A stretch of DNA of 64,000 nucleotides from TMED109 sp002684605. Its GTDB lineage: Bacteria > Pseudomonadota > Alphaproteobacteria > TMED109. Both the position numbers and the translations under genes were made by a program. The first letter of the stretch is position 1. The number at the start of each line of letters is the position of its first letter. Under the pieces are notes generated by a model. It ran no database searches. It was given only the letters and a program-made list of their open reading frames with translations, and was not told where the DNA came from. Shown here piece by piece: positions 53,990 to 63,781 of this stretch. The DNA lies in assembly GCA_913046335.1 (NCBI GenBank), contig CAJWSU010000006.1, positions 7,418 to 71,417 on the forward strand, written 5' to 3'.

Positions 53990-56146
53990 ATGGTGAATAG
54001 AGTAAATAAAAATGGTCTAAGTGTAGATTCAAAATTAGTAGATTTTATGGAATTAGAGGCTATTCCTGGAACAGGAGTTGATAATGAAAACTTTTGGAAA
54101 GGTTTTGCAAAAATAGTAGAAGAATTAGGGCCTAAAAATATTAGCCTTTTAAAGAAGCGTGAAGACTTACAGGAAAAAATAGATAATTGGCATATACTTA
54201 GCAGAGGGAAACCTCATGAACCTGAAGCATATAAATCTTTCCTTAATGAAATAGGTTATTTAGTAAAGGATTCAGGACAATTTACAATAGATACTGCTAA
54301 TGTGGATCCAGAAATAGCTACAGTATGTGGGCCACAATTAGTTGTACCTATAATGAATGCTCGTTATGCATTAAATGCTGCGAATGCACGTTGGGGAAGT
54401 TTATATGACGCTTTTTATGGCACAGATGCAATGGGTGATTTGCCTCCTTCAGGAAGTTATAGTTCTGAAAGAGGAGATAAAGTTATTGCTCACGCCAAAG
54501 CACATTTAGATGAAGTAGTTCCTTTAAATGGTAATAATTGGTCTGAAATTAATAATATATCTGTAAGTAATAACAAGTTGATTTTGTCTACGGAGATAGG
54601 AGCCGCTCAGCTTAAAAATAATGATCAGTATATTGGTTTTAGAGAAAAAAGTAATTCTATAAGTGAAATTATCTTTATCAAAAATGGTTTACATATACGT
54701 ATTTTAATAGACCCTGATCATATAATTGGAAAAGTAGATTTAGCAAATATTTGTGACATTGTTCTAGAATCTGCTTTAACTACTATTATGGATTGCGAAG
54801 ATAGTGTTGCTGCAGTGGATGGTGAAGATAAAGTTTTAGCCTATAGAAATTGGTTAGGTTTAATGAAAGGAGACCTTTCAGAAGAATTTGAAAAGGGAGG
54901 TAAAATTGTAAAACGTACATTAAATGAAGATATTAATTATACTTCATTAAGAGGCGAAAAAAAATTTTTAAAAAGTAGATCACTAATGTTAAATAGAAAT
55001 GTTGGGCATTTAATGACAAATCCGGCTGTTTTAGACAGTCAAGGCTCAGAAGTAGGAGAAGGTTTAATAGATGCTATGTGTATAACTTTGATTGCCATGC
55101 ATGATTTATCAAAATCTTCAGGAATACGTAATTCTTTAAAAGGTTCGGTTTATATTGTTAAACCAAAAATGCATGGACCAGAAGAAGTTGCTTTTACAGA
55201 AGAAATATTTTCGTATGTAGAAAAAATATTATCGTTACCTGATAATACAGTAAAATTAGGTATTATGGATGAAGAAAGAAGAACTAGTGCTAATTTGAAA
55301 GAATGTATCCGAGCTGCAAAATCTAGAGTAGCTTTTATTAATACAGGGTTTTTAGATAGAACAGGGGATGAAATACATACATCTATGGAAGCAGGACCTT
55401 TTTTGCGTAAAGGAGATATGAAGTCTACAGAATGGATAAAATCTTATGAAGAAAGAAATGTTGATATAGGTTTAGAATGTGGATTACAAGGGCGTGCTCA
55501 AATAGGTAAAGGCATGTGGGCAATGCCAGATTTAATGAAGGACATGTTAGATCAGAAGATAGCTCATCCGAAAGCTGGAGCAAATTGCGCTTGGGTACCT
55601 AGTCCAACTGCGGCAACTATTCATGCAATGCATTATCATATGATTGATGTTTTCAGCGTTCAAAACAATATCGCTAAGGCTGGGCCTCGCGGTACATTAG
55701 AAGATTTATTAAAAATACCTGTGGCAGAGGGACATAATTGGTCAAATGAAGATATTACTCAAGAAATAGAGAATAATGCACAAGGTATATTGGGTTATGT
55801 AGTAAGGTGGGTAGATCAAGGAGTAGGATGTTCTAAAGTTCCAGATATTCATGATGTAGGATTAATGGAGGATAGAGCTACCTGTAGAATTTCATCTCAA
55901 GCGTTATCTAATTGGTTGCATCATGATATAGTAACAAAAGAGCAATTAATGCAGGCAATGAAAAAAATGGCTTCAGTAGTTGATGGACAAAATGTTGATG
56001 ATAAAAATTATATTCCGATGTCTCCTAAATTTGATACTATCGCTTTTAAAGCTGCATGCGACCTTGTTTTTGAAGGAAGAATCCAACCTTCAGGATATAC
56101 AGAACCAGTTCTGCATAAAAGAAGAATACAATTAAAACAAACTTAA
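53990..56146 (+). CDS. glcB: Malate synthase G
   Basis: Malate synthase G condenses glyoxylate with acetyl-CoA to malate. At 718 residues it is the monomeric G isoform with its alpha/beta inserted domain. Family blocks include TIMDCEDSVAAVDGEDKVLAYRNWLGLMKG, FINTGFLDRTGDEIHTSMEAGP and GANCAWVPSPTAATIHAMHYH. RISSQALSNWLHH near the C-terminus is also present. Isocitrate lyase is not in the window, so glyoxylate may come from glycolate or other sources. AAAAGGTG precedes the ATG. Confidence 0.97.
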   Translation: MVNRVNKNGLSVDSKLVDFMELEAIPGTGVDNENFWKGFAKIVEELGPKNISLLKKREDLQEKIDNWHILSRGKPHEPEAYKSFLNEIGYLVKDSGQFTIDTANVDPEIATVCGPQLVVPIMNARYALNAANARWGSLYDAFYGTDAMGDLPPSGSYSSERGDKVIAHAKAHLDEVVPLNGNNWSEINNISVSNNKLILSTEIGAAQLKNNDQYIGFREKSNSISEIIFIKNGLHIRILIDPDHIIGKVDLANICDIVLESALTTIMDCEDSVAAVDGEDKVLAYRNWLGLMKGDLSEEFEKGGKIVKRTLNEDINYTSLRGEKKFLKSRSLMLNRNVGHLMTNPAVLDSQGSEVGEGLIDAMCITLIAMHDLSKSSGIRNSLKGSVYIVKPKMHGPEEVAFTEEIFSYVEKILSLPDNTVKLGIMDEERRTSANLKECIRAAKSRVAFINTGFLDRTGDEIHTSMEAGPFLRKGDMKSTEWIKSYEERNVDIGLECGLQGRAQIGKGMWAMPDLMKDMLDQKIAHPKAGANCAWVPSPTAATIHAMHYHMIDVFSVQNNIAKAGPRGTLEDLLKIPVAEGHNWSNEDITQEIENNAQGILGYVVRWVDQGVGCSKVPDIHDVGLMEDRATCRISSQALSNWLHHDIVTKEQLMQAMKKMASVVDGQNVDDKNYIPMSPKFDTIAFKAACDLVFEGRIQPSGYTEPVLHKRRIQLKQT

Positions 56147-56167
56147 CTTAAAAAAAAGGTAAATAAT

Positions 56168-56461
56168 ATGACTGTATTAGTTAATTTAGTGTTTCCTATA
56201 AAACCAGAGAAGCTCGATAGTTTTTTTTCTATGATGTCGGAAGCTTTGAAAGATACTAGAGCATTTGACGGATGTATTAGCGTAAGAACTTACCATGAGG
56301 AAGGAAGTTCAAATGTTTTGCTTGTAGAGGAATGGGAATCATTTGAGAAGCAAAAAGCTTACTTAAATTGGAGAGTAGAAACAGGATTAATGGATGTCCT
56401 TGCTGAGTATGTCAGTGGAGAATTATCTGTTAAAAAATACTTACCCAAAGAAAATGTATAA
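56168..56461 (+). CDS. Antibiotic-biosynthesis-monooxygenase (ABM) domain protein
   Basis: This 97-residue dimeric alpha-beta barrel protein has the ABM pattern: VNLVFPIKPEKLDSFFSMMSE, FDGCISVRTY, LLVEEWESFEKQKAYLNWRVETG. Members include heme-degrading and quinol-forming monooxygenases and LsrG-like isomerases, so function is open. It is 21 bases downstream of glcB and converges on a related small protein on the other strand. Confidence 0.78.
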   Translation: MTVLVNLVFPIKPEKLDSFFSMMSEALKDTRAFDGCISVRTYHEEGSSNVLLVEEWESFEKQKAYLNWRVETGLMDVLAEYVSGELSVKKYLPKENV

Positions 56462-56482
56462 GATTTAATAATTCTTTAGGTT

Positions 56483-56800
56483 CTAGTTTATCCATTCTCT
56501 AATATTCCAATGTTCATAGAGAGTCCAAATATAGTCTTTAGTAGATTTTTCTCTTAAAGGGTGAATATTTTCTTTTTCAGCTTCATCTAGAAATTCTTGG
56601 AAAATTTTTTCACTAGGAAATTCTACTACTATCATATATTCTCTTATAATGTCTCCATGAATGTTCCTAATAGGCTTCCATCCTGATGTAATAACTTTGC
56701 CACCTTTGCCATATATTATTTTACCAGCTTTAATAGAATACTCTTTATAATTATTTTCTTTTTCCGGTAATAAATTAAATACATTTAAAGCATAGACCAT
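56483..56800 (-). CDS. DUF1330-like small protein
   Basis: This small protein of about 105 residues has the ferredoxin-like dimeric barrel pattern of the DUF1330 group: VYALNVFNLLPEKENNYKEYSIKAGKIIYGKGGKVITSGWKP, then EYMIVVEFPSEKIFQEFLDEAE. I prefer the ATG at 56800. The upstream in-frame ATG at 56812 is followed directly by GGAG, which makes the ribosome-binding site for the second ATG. The function of the family is unknown. Confidence 0.68.
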   Translation of the reverse strand: MVYALNVFNLLPEKENNYKEYSIKAGKIIYGKGGKVITSGWKPIRNIHGDIIREYMIVVEFPSEKIFQEFLDEAEKENIHPLREKSTKDYIWTLYEHWNIREWIN

Positions 56801-56890
56801 AATATTCTCCATTTATTAAAAACTTAGTATACATTATTTTTAATTTTGTATAAAAATAAATCAATTTTGCACTAATATTAGGATAAATTA

Positions 56891-58843
56891 ATGACGTCAG
56901 AAATTATGTGGAGCCCAAAAAAAAGTCTTATGAAAAGTTCTGCTTTATATGAATTTTCTAAAAATTTAGGCTTTGATTTAGATAGCTATGAGGCACTACA
57001 TGCTTGGTCCATTAAAAATAAAGGATCTTTTTGGAGAGCTATATGGGATTTCACAGATGTAATAGGTGATCCAGGTTCGATAAATTTTATATCAAATCCT
57101 GATGCATTGATGACGGGTGCACAATTTTTTCCTGAGGCCAAATTAAATTTAGCAGAAAACTTGTTAAAAGGTAATGATGATTTTCTGGTAGTAGTAGAAA
57201 CTGATGAGTCAGGAAACAGAAAAGAGTTTTCAAGGGGAGAACTAAAAGTCATGGTAGCTAAAGCTGCAGAAGGCTTACGAGGATTAGGAGTTAATCCTGG
57301 AGATAGAGTTGCAGCTATTTTACCTAATAGAATTGAAGCATTGGTCAGTCTTTTAGCATCTGTATCAATAGGAGCAATTTGGACTTCTTGTTCTCCAGAT
57401 TTTGGTACAAAGGGTATTATTGATAGAATAGGACAAACGACACCTAAAGTCCTATTTACTACATCAACTTATATTTATAATTCTAAAGAACATGACTTCT
57501 CTCCTCGAATATCAGAGATAGTATCCTCTTTAAAAAATTTGGATGCAGTAATCATAGTTGATGATGCTAATATTAATAAGTCTGAAATAGATTATAGTTA
57601 TATTTTATTTCAAAATTTTGGAAAAAAATCAAAACTTAAATATACAAAGCTTCCATTCTCTCATCCTTCTTATATTTTATATACTTCTGGAACTACTGGA
57701 GCTCCTAAGGCAATAGTTCATTCTATAGGAGGCACAATTCTACAACACTTTAAAGAGCATAAACTGCATAATGATCTTAAGTCTAACGATAGAATAATGT
57801 GGTATACTAATATTGCCTGGATGATGTATCACTGGGTAGTTTCTTCATTAGGGTGTAATGCTACTTTAGTTTTATATGATGGAGTTCCTATAACTAAGAA
57901 AAACAATAATTTTGATGGGTCATTATTATGGAAAGTAGCAGATAAAGAAAAATTAACGCACCTAGGTATTAGTCCTAAATATATATCTACTCTTGAGGAT
58001 ATTAATGAAAAACCTATTAATAAGTATAATATTAATAGTTTAAGATGGTTGTTAGCAGCAGGTTCTCCAGTTGCTCCTAGTCAGTTTGATTGGATATATA
58101 AAAATATAAAAAAGGATATTGGTTTTGCTTCAATTTCTGGAGGTTCTGAAGTTTTAGCATGCTTTATGTTGGGTTCACCAATACACCCTGTTAGAAGAGG
58201 AGAGTTAACTGTTAAAGGTTTAGGAATGTCTGTAGAAATATTTAATTCTAAGAATAAGTCAGTAATTGGAGTACCAGGAGACTTGGTTTGTACAGAACCG
58301 TTCCCATCTATGCCTATAACATTTTGGGGTAAAGACGGAGATGTAAGGTATAAAAAAACTTATTTTGAAGAGAGGGAAGAAATTTGGACACATGGTGATT
58401 TAGCAGAATTAAAACCCCATGGCTCAGGAGTAATTTATGGAAGGACAGATAATACTTTAAATCCTGGAGGAGTTAGAATAGGTACAGCAGAGATATATAA
58501 TATTTGTGAGTTGTTTAAAGAGATTGAAGACTGTTTGGTCTTTGGCAATCAAATTAATAATGATGAAGAAATTATATTGTGTATCAAAATATCTAAAAAT
58601 AATAAACTAGATAATACTCTATCTAACATAATAAGAAGAAAAATAAGAGAAAACGCTTCTCCAAGACATGTTCCTCAGAAAATTTATGAGGTAACAGATA
58701 TACCTTATACAATGAATGGAAAAAGAGTAGAAGGAGCTGCAAAATGGATGTTAGCTGGAAAAAAAGTTCCTAATTTATCCTCTATATCTAACCCAGAATG
58801 TTTAAAACAATATGCAAATTTAAATAATAAAAAAGCTTTATGA
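56891..58843 (+). CDS. Acetoacetyl-CoA synthetase
   Basis: This 650-residue ANL-superfamily ligase activates acetoacetate to acetoacetyl-CoA. The N-terminal ACAS-type domain (SWSIKNKGSFWRAIWDF-like) and EAKLNLAENLL are typical of AACS. The P-loop is YTSGTTGAPKAIVHS, followed by GSEVLACFMLG and the catalytic lysine in TMNGKRVEGAAK. The length separates it from ordinary acyl-CoA synthetases. It supplies acetyl-CoA from ketone bodies or PHB-derived acetoacetate; no phaC or scoAB genes are visible here. Confidence 0.88.
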   Translation: MTSEIMWSPKKSLMKSSALYEFSKNLGFDLDSYEALHAWSIKNKGSFWRAIWDFTDVIGDPGSINFISNPDALMTGAQFFPEAKLNLAENLLKGNDDFLVVVETDESGNRKEFSRGELKVMVAKAAEGLRGLGVNPGDRVAAILPNRIEALVSLLASVSIGAIWTSCSPDFGTKGIIDRIGQTTPKVLFTTSTYIYNSKEHDFSPRISEIVSSLKNLDAVIIVDDANINKSEIDYSYILFQNFGKKSKLKYTKLPFSHPSYILYTSGTTGAPKAIVHSIGGTILQHFKEHKLHNDLKSNDRIMWYTNIAWMMYHWVVSSLGCNATLVLYDGVPITKKNNNFDGSLLWKVADKEKLTHLGISPKYISTLEDINEKPINKYNINSLRWLLAAGSPVAPSQFDWIYKNIKKDIGFASISGGSEVLACFMLGSPIHPVRRGELTVKGLGMSVEIFNSKNKSVIGVPGDLVCTEPFPSMPITFWGKDGDVRYKKTYFEEREEIWTHGDLAELKPHGSGVIYGRTDNTLNPGGVRIGTAEIYNICELFKEIEDCLVFGNQINNDEEIILCIKISKNNKLDNTLSNIIRRKIRENASPRHVPQKIYEVTDIPYTMNGKRVEGAAKWMLAGKKVPNLSSISNPECLKQYANLNNKKAL

Positions 58844-58886
58844 TTAATCATATCAATTAAGAAACATATAGAAAAATACATAAAAT

Positions 58887-59456
58887 ATGTGCGGAAGATT
58901 TACATTAAAAAATAAAAAAGCTGTAAAAAAACTTTATAATATTGATATTGCTCCAAGCTATAATATAGCGCCTTCTCAAAAAATATTAATGTTTTCTGGA
59001 ATTAAACTAGATTATATTCCATGGTCATTTTCTCCAAATTGGTCCAAATTACCTATGAACCTATCTAATGCAAGATTAGAGTCTATAGATATAAAGCCTT
59101 CATTTAAAAATTGTAAAAAATGTGTAATAATTGCTGATGGTTGGTATGAATGGAAAAGAATAGCTAAAGAAAAAATACCATTTTACCATTATGTCAATAA
59201 CAGTCTTATCCATATGGCAGGTATTTATAATGATAAAGGCTGTGCAATTGTTACAACTAATGCTTGTTCTAATACTAGTCATATCCATCATAGGCAGCCT
59301 CTATTATTAGAAGGTTTAAATATTTTAAATTGGATTGAAGAAAAGCAATTAATGACTTCTAATTTATCTGATAAAATAAAATTTTATTCTGTCAGTAAAT
59401 ATGTAAACTATCCTTCTAATAATGATGCAGAATGTATTAAAAAATATAGAATTTAA
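58887..59456 (+). CDS. SRAP-domain protein (HMCES/YedK-like, abasic-site crosslinker)
   Basis: This 189-residue SRAP protein covalently traps abasic sites in single-stranded DNA through Cys2 (MCGRFTL). Other active-site elements are present: Asn in SNARLES, Glu in DGWYEWKR, and the histidine motif. The histidine motif reads HHRQP, where the family consensus is HxRMP. This Met-to-Gln change is unusual but does not touch the histidine. No ribosome-binding site is clear. It lies between acetoacetyl-CoA synthetase and an epoxide hydrolase. Confidence 0.87.
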   Translation: MCGRFTLKNKKAVKKLYNIDIAPSYNIAPSQKILMFSGIKLDYIPWSFSPNWSKLPMNLSNARLESIDIKPSFKNCKKCVIIADGWYEWKRIAKEKIPFYHYVNNSLIHMAGIYNDKGCAIVTTNACSNTSHIHHRQPLLLEGLNILNWIEEKQLMTSNLSDKIKFYSVSKYVNYPSNNDAECIKKYRI

Positions 59457-59487
59457 GTAATATATATTATTATAAATTTGGAAATAT

Positions 59488-60645
59488 ATGATGAATGCAA
59501 TAAGACCTTTTAAACTAGAAATTAAAGAAGAAGAAATTAAAGATCTAAATTCACGTCTTTTGAATACTAGGCTTCCTGACCAAGCTCCAGGAGAACCTTG
59601 GAAAACTGGTACAGATTTAGAGTGGTTCAAAAAATTATTAGAATTCTGGAAAAAAGATTTTGATTGGAAAAATTCAGAGAATAAACTTAACGCTTTTCCT
59701 CAATTTAAAACACAAGTATCAGATATAGATGTTCATTTCCTTCACTGTGAAGGACAAGGTAAGAAGAATATTCCTTTGCTATTAATGCACGGGTGGCCTG
59801 GTTCAGTTTTTGAGTTTCTTGATTTAATACCTATACTAACTAATCCCAAAAAATTTGGAATTAACACAGATATAGCTTTTACAGTAATTGCTCCTTCCCT
59901 TCCAGGTTTCGGTTTGTCATTTGAAGCTTTTCAAAAAAGGTTTGGAGTAGAAGAAATAGGAGATTGCTTATTAGATTTAATGGTCAATGTATTAGGGTAT
60001 GATAAATTTTGTATCCAGGGTGGAGATTGGGGTTCTATGATAGGAACAAGAATTAGTTATAAATATCCTGATCAAATTTTAGGCTTACATTTAAATATGC
60101 TTGCTTTAAGAAGAGATTATGATCCGGAGCGTAATATATTGCCAGACGAGCAGGATTACATTGATCAGATTAAAAAGTGGAGACCTGAAGGAATGGGTTA
60201 TCAAGCCATTCAAGGTTCAAGACCTCAAACTTTAGCTTATGCTTTATCTGATTCTCCTTCAGGACTTGCTGCATGGATATCTGAAAAGTTTTATGAATGG
60301 ACGGATTGTAGAGGAAATCCTGAGAATTCTATTAGTTTTGATAAGATGCTTTCTAATATATGTCTTTATTGGTTCAGTGGAGCAATAGGTTCATCTTTTT
60401 GGCCATATTATGCAAGGAATAGACGGCCATGGTTTGTTCCTAATGGTGAAACTATAAGTGTTCCTGTTGGTTATTGTGAGTTTCCAAAAGAAATGTTAAA
60501 ACCAAAAAAAACTCTAGCAGAAAAAACATATATAGATATTAGGCGTTGGTCTAAAATGGAGCAAGGTGGACACTTTGCAGCTTTTGAAAATCCTGAAGTT
60601 CTAGCAAAAGAAATGTTTCTTTTTTTTAGTGAATTGGACTTATAA
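59488..60645 (+). CDS. Epoxide hydrolase (EHN-type, alpha/beta fold)
   Basis: This 385-residue alpha/beta hydrolase of the microsomal epoxide hydrolase type has the EHN N-terminal domain (about 5-115) with RPFKLEIKEEEIKDLNSRL and WPDQ-like TRLPDQAPGEPW. Asp180 in GGDWGSMIG is the candidate nucleophile, the oxyanion motif is HGWPGSVFEF (101-110), and the catalytic histidine is in GGHFAAFE near the end. It opens epoxides to diols; the natural substrate is unknown. It converges on oligopeptidase B with a 6-base overlap. Confidence 0.88.
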   Translation: MMNAIRPFKLEIKEEEIKDLNSRLLNTRLPDQAPGEPWKTGTDLEWFKKLLEFWKKDFDWKNSENKLNAFPQFKTQVSDIDVHFLHCEGQGKKNIPLLLMHGWPGSVFEFLDLIPILTNPKKFGINTDIAFTVIAPSLPGFGLSFEAFQKRFGVEEIGDCLLDLMVNVLGYDKFCIQGGDWGSMIGTRISYKYPDQILGLHLNMLALRRDYDPERNILPDEQDYIDQIKKWRPEGMGYQAIQGSRPQTLAYALSDSPSGLAAWISEKFYEWTDCRGNPENSISFDKMLSNICLYWFSGAIGSSFWPYYARNRRPWFVPNGETISVPVGYCEFPKEMLKPKKTLAEKTYIDIRRWSKMEQGGHFAAFENPEVLAKEMFLFFSELDL

Positions 60646-62718
60646 AATATTTTTTGTAAGACCTATAGCAAAAGCATAATCAAGCGCAATTTCCTCTAAT
60701 TGTCCATCTCTTCCAGACTTACCTCCATGTCCAGCTTCCATTTCTGTTTTAAGTAACAAAATATTATTATCAGTCTTAAAGTCTCTTAATTTAGCTGTGT
60801 ATTTTGCAGGCTCATCAAATAAAACTCTATTATCAGACAAGCTAGTAGTAATTAACATATGCGGATATTCCATTTTTTTAATATTATTGTATGGAGCATA
60901 AGAAAAAATATAGTTGAAATGTTTTTTATATTTTTTAGCATTACCAAATTCTTTAAATTCACCAATAGTCAGAGGAAGTGAATGGTCTAAATTAGTAGTA
61001 AGGGAATCAACAAAAGGAACGGCCATAATTATACCTAAAAATAATTCTGGAGCTTGGTTAACAACTGCACCCATTAAAAGTCCTCCTGCGCTTCCACCCA
61101 TACCAATAATTTTCTTTTTTGATGTATATTTATTTTTAATTAAGTAATTTGCAACAGCAATATAATCATGAAAGGTGTTTTTTTTCTTAAGCATTTTTCC
61201 TTCTTTCCACCATTTCATACCTTTTTCCATTCCTCCTCTAATATGAGCTGTTACCCATATTATATCTCTATTGACAAGGCTTAATCTAGTAGATGAGAAA
61301 CCCGAGCCCATAGAGTTTCCATAAGAACCATAACCGTATAGTAATACATTAGAAGACCCATCTAATTTACTATCTTTATGACGAGTAATAGTTAATGGCA
61401 CTTTTCTGCCATCATGAGAGCTACATTCTAACCTTTCTACGATATAGTCGTCTCTATTATGACCAGAAGGTACTTCTTGTTCTTTTATAAGTTTTTTATT
61501 TTTATTTTTTAGATTGTATGAATATACCCTTTCTGGAGTTTTTGGTGAATTATAAGAAATGAGAATTTCATTTGTATTTCTATTTTTTTGTTTTAATGAA
61601 ATGCCAGGACTATAAATTTCTTCTTCTGTAAAAAGTAATTCTTCTTCTTTATTGGTTAATAAATTTTTAACAAAAATTTTAGGAATTGCATTGATTGTTT
61701 CAGATCTAATCATCCAATTATTTAGCATTGTAAATCCACCCACTAATACCTCATCCTTAGCCGGAACAACATCTTTCCAATTATTAGTCTTATTATGAAG
61801 GCATTTACAAATCTTAAAATCTTCTGCTTTATAATTAGTATGAATATAAAAATATTTTCCCCAAGAGTTAATAGAATAGATGATTCCTTCTTTAGCCTTT
61901 TGAAATAATTGTGGCTTAGGAGCTTTATCATCAGACAAAAAGTAATACACTTCTGATGTCGTATGATCTCCAGAAGAAATTATGAAATATTTTTCATCTG
62001 ATGTAATATCTATCCCAACAGTAAAACGATCATTTTTTTCTTCAAAAATGAGTATATCATTTTTAATAGGAGTTCCTATTTCATGTCTAAATATTGTTTT
62101 AGGCCTATGGTTATTGTCTAATTTTGAATAAAAAATATATTTATCATCTAAGCTAAATATAATATTACCAGAAGTATCGTTTATTTTAGAGGATACAAGT
62201 TTATTATTTGATATTTGCCTAATATATATGGTGAAATATTCTGACCCTTTAAGATCTAAAGAATAACCTAATAATTTATCATTGTAACTTACGGCAAGGT
62301 CACCAATTCCAAAATATTCAGATTTTGATAATTTATGTTCTTTATTACCATCCCAATATATTTCTATTTTTTTTGAATCAATTTTTTTTCTGAGTCTTAT
62401 AGAATAATTTCCTGATTTAGTAGTCTTTGTCCAGTATTCATAATTCGTATCTTTAAAAGGTAAACTGACATTATCTAGTTTAATCCTTCCTTTTATCTCT
62501 TTAAACAGTGTTTTTTGTAAGGGCCTTATATTTTTAAGATGTAAATCTGTATATTTATTTTCTTCTTCTAAATACTTTCTTACTTTTTTATCAAGTTTTG
62601 ATCCATCCTTTAGAACATCTAGAATATTTTTTTGGTGTATCCAGCTATAGTTGTCTTGCCATTTAACACCATGACAGCTTTTAATTTTTTTTACTTTTTC
62701 TAAAATTGGTTTTTTCAT
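60640..62718 (-). CDS. Oligopeptidase B (prolyl oligopeptidase family)
   Basis: This serine peptidase of 692 residues has an N-terminal seven-bladed beta-propeller (about 70-400) and a C-terminal alpha/beta hydrolase domain. The nucleophile is Ser543 in GMGGSAGGLLMG. LIRGG-type AHIRGGMEKGMKWWKEGKMLKKKNTFHDYI precedes it, the Asp is in SLSDNRVLFDEPAKY, and the His is in EAGHGG. Oligopeptidase B cleaves short peptides after basic residues. Length and motifs are complete, and no signal peptide is visible, so it is cytoplasmic. Confidence 0.9.
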   Translation of the reverse strand: MKKPILEKVKKIKSCHGVKWQDNYSWIHQKNILDVLKDGSKLDKKVRKYLEEENKYTDLHLKNIRPLQKTLFKEIKGRIKLDNVSLPFKDTNYEYWTKTTKSGNYSIRLRKKIDSKKIEIYWDGNKEHKLSKSEYFGIGDLAVSYNDKLLGYSLDLKGSEYFTIYIRQISNNKLVSSKINDTSGNIIFSLDDKYIFYSKLDNNHRPKTIFRHEIGTPIKNDILIFEEKNDRFTVGIDITSDEKYFIISSGDHTTSEVYYFLSDDKAPKPQLFQKAKEGIIYSINSWGKYFYIHTNYKAEDFKICKCLHNKTNNWKDVVPAKDEVLVGGFTMLNNWMIRSETINAIPKIFVKNLLTNKEEELLFTEEEIYSPGISLKQKNRNTNEILISYNSPKTPERVYSYNLKNKNKKLIKEQEVPSGHNRDDYIVERLECSSHDGRKVPLTITRHKDSKLDGSSNVLLYGYGSYGNSMGSGFSSTRLSLVNRDIIWVTAHIRGGMEKGMKWWKEGKMLKKKNTFHDYIAVANYLIKNKYTSKKKIIGMGGSAGGLLMGAVVNQAPELFLGIIMAVPFVDSLTTNLDHSLPLTIGEFKEFGNAKKYKKHFNYIFSYAPYNNIKKMEYPHMLITTSLSDNRVLFDEPAKYTAKLRDFKTDNNILLLKTEMEAGHGGKSGRDGQLEEIALDYAFAIGLTKNIL

Positions 62719-62822
62719 TAAAGTCTCATCTTTTTTAATTGTAAGGATTTAGTTTTCTATTTAACATAGTTAAAGTAAAACTTATCATGTTTTTTTATAA
62801 TAAATATTATAAAGGATTAGGT

Positions 62823-63551
62823 ATGAGATTAAGACAAATTGCAATTGCTAGCTATAATTTAAATAAAGCTGAAAGAATTATTAATAAAGAATTAAAGATT
62901 GAGGTAGCATATAGAGATGAGGAAGTAGAAAAGTATGGTTTAAATAATATAGTATGTCCAATAGGAGGAGAATTTTTAGAAGTTGTCTCTCCGTTTATTC
63001 CAGATACAACTGCAGGAAGATTCATAGATAAAAAAAATGGTGCTGCTGGATATATGACTATCTTTCAATGTCAAAATTCTATTGAAAGAAGAAATTTTAT
63101 AGAAAATAAGGGTATTAGAGCATTAAATGCTTTTGAAAATAAAGGTGATTTTATTAATAATCAATTTCATCCAAAAGATTTACCTGGAGCTCTATTAGAA
63201 ATAGATTCAGTGCCTAATACTAATTATACAGAAAAATATGCAAGTTGGCCGCCAGCTGGAAAAAATTGGAGAAAAAAAATACATGAAGAATATGCGGAAG
63301 GTATTATAGGCGCAACAATTGCTGCGAAGGATCCTAGGAAGTTAAGTAATTTATGGTCTGAGGTTTTGGATAGTGAGTTAATATTTAAGGATGAATGTCA
63401 TACTGTAGCCTGTGAAAATGCAAATATCACATTTGTACAAGCAAAAAATGATTATACAGATTTAGTAGGAATTACAATAAAAGCTTCAAAGAAGAGATTA
63501 AGTCTAGGAAAAAATATTAGAATGCTTGGCTTAGACATTAATTTTATATAA
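62823..63551 (+). CDS. VOC/glyoxalase-like domain protein
   Basis: This protein of about 242 residues begins MRLRQIAIASYNLNKAERII. It has a glyoxalase-like first half (a VOC module with GLNNIVCPIGGEFLEVVSPF) and a related second half (GIIGATIAAKDPRKLSNLWSEVL). I chose the ATG at 62823 because AAAGGA lies seven bases upstream; an ATG 12 codons earlier lacks support. Catalytic metal ligands are not all apparent, so the reaction is unknown. The gene stands alone between the peptidase and the right-edge genes. Confidence 0.75.
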   Translation: MRLRQIAIASYNLNKAERIINKELKIEVAYRDEEVEKYGLNNIVCPIGGEFLEVVSPFIPDTTAGRFIDKKNGAAGYMTIFQCQNSIERRNFIENKGIRALNAFENKGDFINNQFHPKDLPGALLEIDSVPNTNYTEKYASWPPAGKNWRKKIHEEYAEGIIGATIAAKDPRKLSNLWSEVLDSELIFKDECHTVACENANITFVQAKNDYTDLVGITIKASKKRLSLGKNIRMLGLDINFI

Positions 63552-63704
63552 TTACCTAGAAGTACATTTGTTTGATATCATTTGTATAAGTAAACTTTCT
63601 TTACATTTTTCCCAATCAGCCAGGCCTTTATCAAATGGGTCAAAATATCTTATGCTAATAAGTATAACTATAAGAATACACAGAATAATTCCTATTTTAG
63701 ACAT
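63552..63704 (-). CDS. Small single-span membrane protein
   Basis: A 50-residue frame was read from the minus strand: MSKIGIILCILIVILISIRY, then FDPFDKGLADWEKCKESLLI and a tail with a second cysteine (NKCTSR). Residues 4-18 form one hydrophobic helix; the rest is hydrophilic with two Cys that could pair. GAGG lies about 9 bases before the ATG, a good ribosome-binding site. I do not recognise the family. It ends one base after the VOC gene's stop on the opposite strand. Confidence 0.65.
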   Translation of the reverse strand: MSKIGIILCILIVILISIRYFDPFDKGLADWEKCKESLLIQMISNKCTSR

Positions 63705-63781
63705 AATTAATTCCTCATAAATCAAATTGCACTATACTTATAATATAATAAACATGTGAGGATAGTAAATATGATAAAATA

